Shown piece after piece: positions 5,652-5,662 of a DNA stretch of 5,662 bases. A model generated the notes under the pieces. The model saw only the letters and a list, made by a program, of their open reading frames with translations, did no database searches and was not told the origin of the DNA. Where the stretch lies: NCBI GenBank assembly GCA_005792865.1, contig SXQR01000196.1, forward strand, positions 1 to 5,662. The letters are read 5' to 3'. Position numbers and translations under genes: made by a program. The stretch comes from Flavobacterium sp. Lineage in GTDB: Bacteria > Bacteroidota > Bacteroidia > Flavobacteriales > Flavobacteriaceae. How positions within the stretch are numbered: the first letter of the stretch is position 1; every line of letters begins with the position of its first letter.

Positions 5652-5662
5652 AAAATTCGGGA

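Noticed and set aside
5243..5653. Plus-strand open frame of 136 codons opposite the pncC-like gene
   Set aside because: The minus-strand product carries all CinA-C motifs; the plus-strand product has no recognisable features.
5153..5662. C-terminal part of a full-length CinA whose N-terminal domain lies beyond the edge
   Set aside because: The frame is open to the edge, but the ATG at 5632 has a purine-rich site upstream, the 30 bases before it are AT-rich, and the distance from Met1 to AESATAG fits stand-alone PncC proteins.
1..5662. CRISPR array, tRNA, rRNA, insertion sequence, attachment site
   Set aside because: No regularly spaced repeats, cloverleaf-like segments, transposase or integrase motifs, or flanking terminal repeats were seen on either strand.

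Overview
The window looks like chromosomal DNA of a Bacteroidota bacterium, probably from a moderately GC-rich lineage such as the Cytophagales or Chitinophagales. Composition judged by eye is a little above 50% GC in genes, with short AT-rich gaps. The inference rests on three things. The TamB/AsmA-like protein has the style typical of Bacteroidota. The stand-alone CinA-C protein carries the ESATAG and PGGSET...KPVGTMF signatures I associate with that phylum. Shine-Dalgarno sites are weak or absent before most genes. Genus-level placement cannot be supported.

All five convincing genes lie on the minus strand, so transcription runs from high to low coordinates. In that order they are: a stand-alone CinA C-terminal domain protein (pncC-like, 5632-5153); a single-domain response regulator (RR1, 5141-4737); a second single-domain response regulator (RR2, 4731-4240); a soluble two-PAS histidine kinase (4233-2194); and, after a 103-base gap, the N-terminal ~696 codons of a very large TamB/AsmA-like envelope protein (2090 to the left edge, incomplete). 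The first four are separated by only 11, 5 and 6 bases and almost certainly form one operon. The gap before the TamB-like gene holds two imperfect inverted repeats and is the likeliest place for a separate promoter or 5' leader.

The kinase and the two receiver-only proteins form a compact phosphotransfer module. It resembles the pairing of phytochrome-type kinases with Rcp1-like regulators, but no chromophore domain and no DNA-binding output domain is present. The two receivers are paralogues. RR2 keeps every canonical residue. RR1 keeps the phosphorylation site but has lost the aromatic-switch residue and the Lys-Pro pair. This suggests a division of labour, for example one signalling receiver and one phosphate sink or differently coupled receiver. 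The roughly 180-residue helical N-terminus of the kinase matches no domain I can name with confidence and is the best candidate for an undescribed sensor. I saw no mobile element, CRISPR array, tRNA, rRNA or convincing plus-strand gene.
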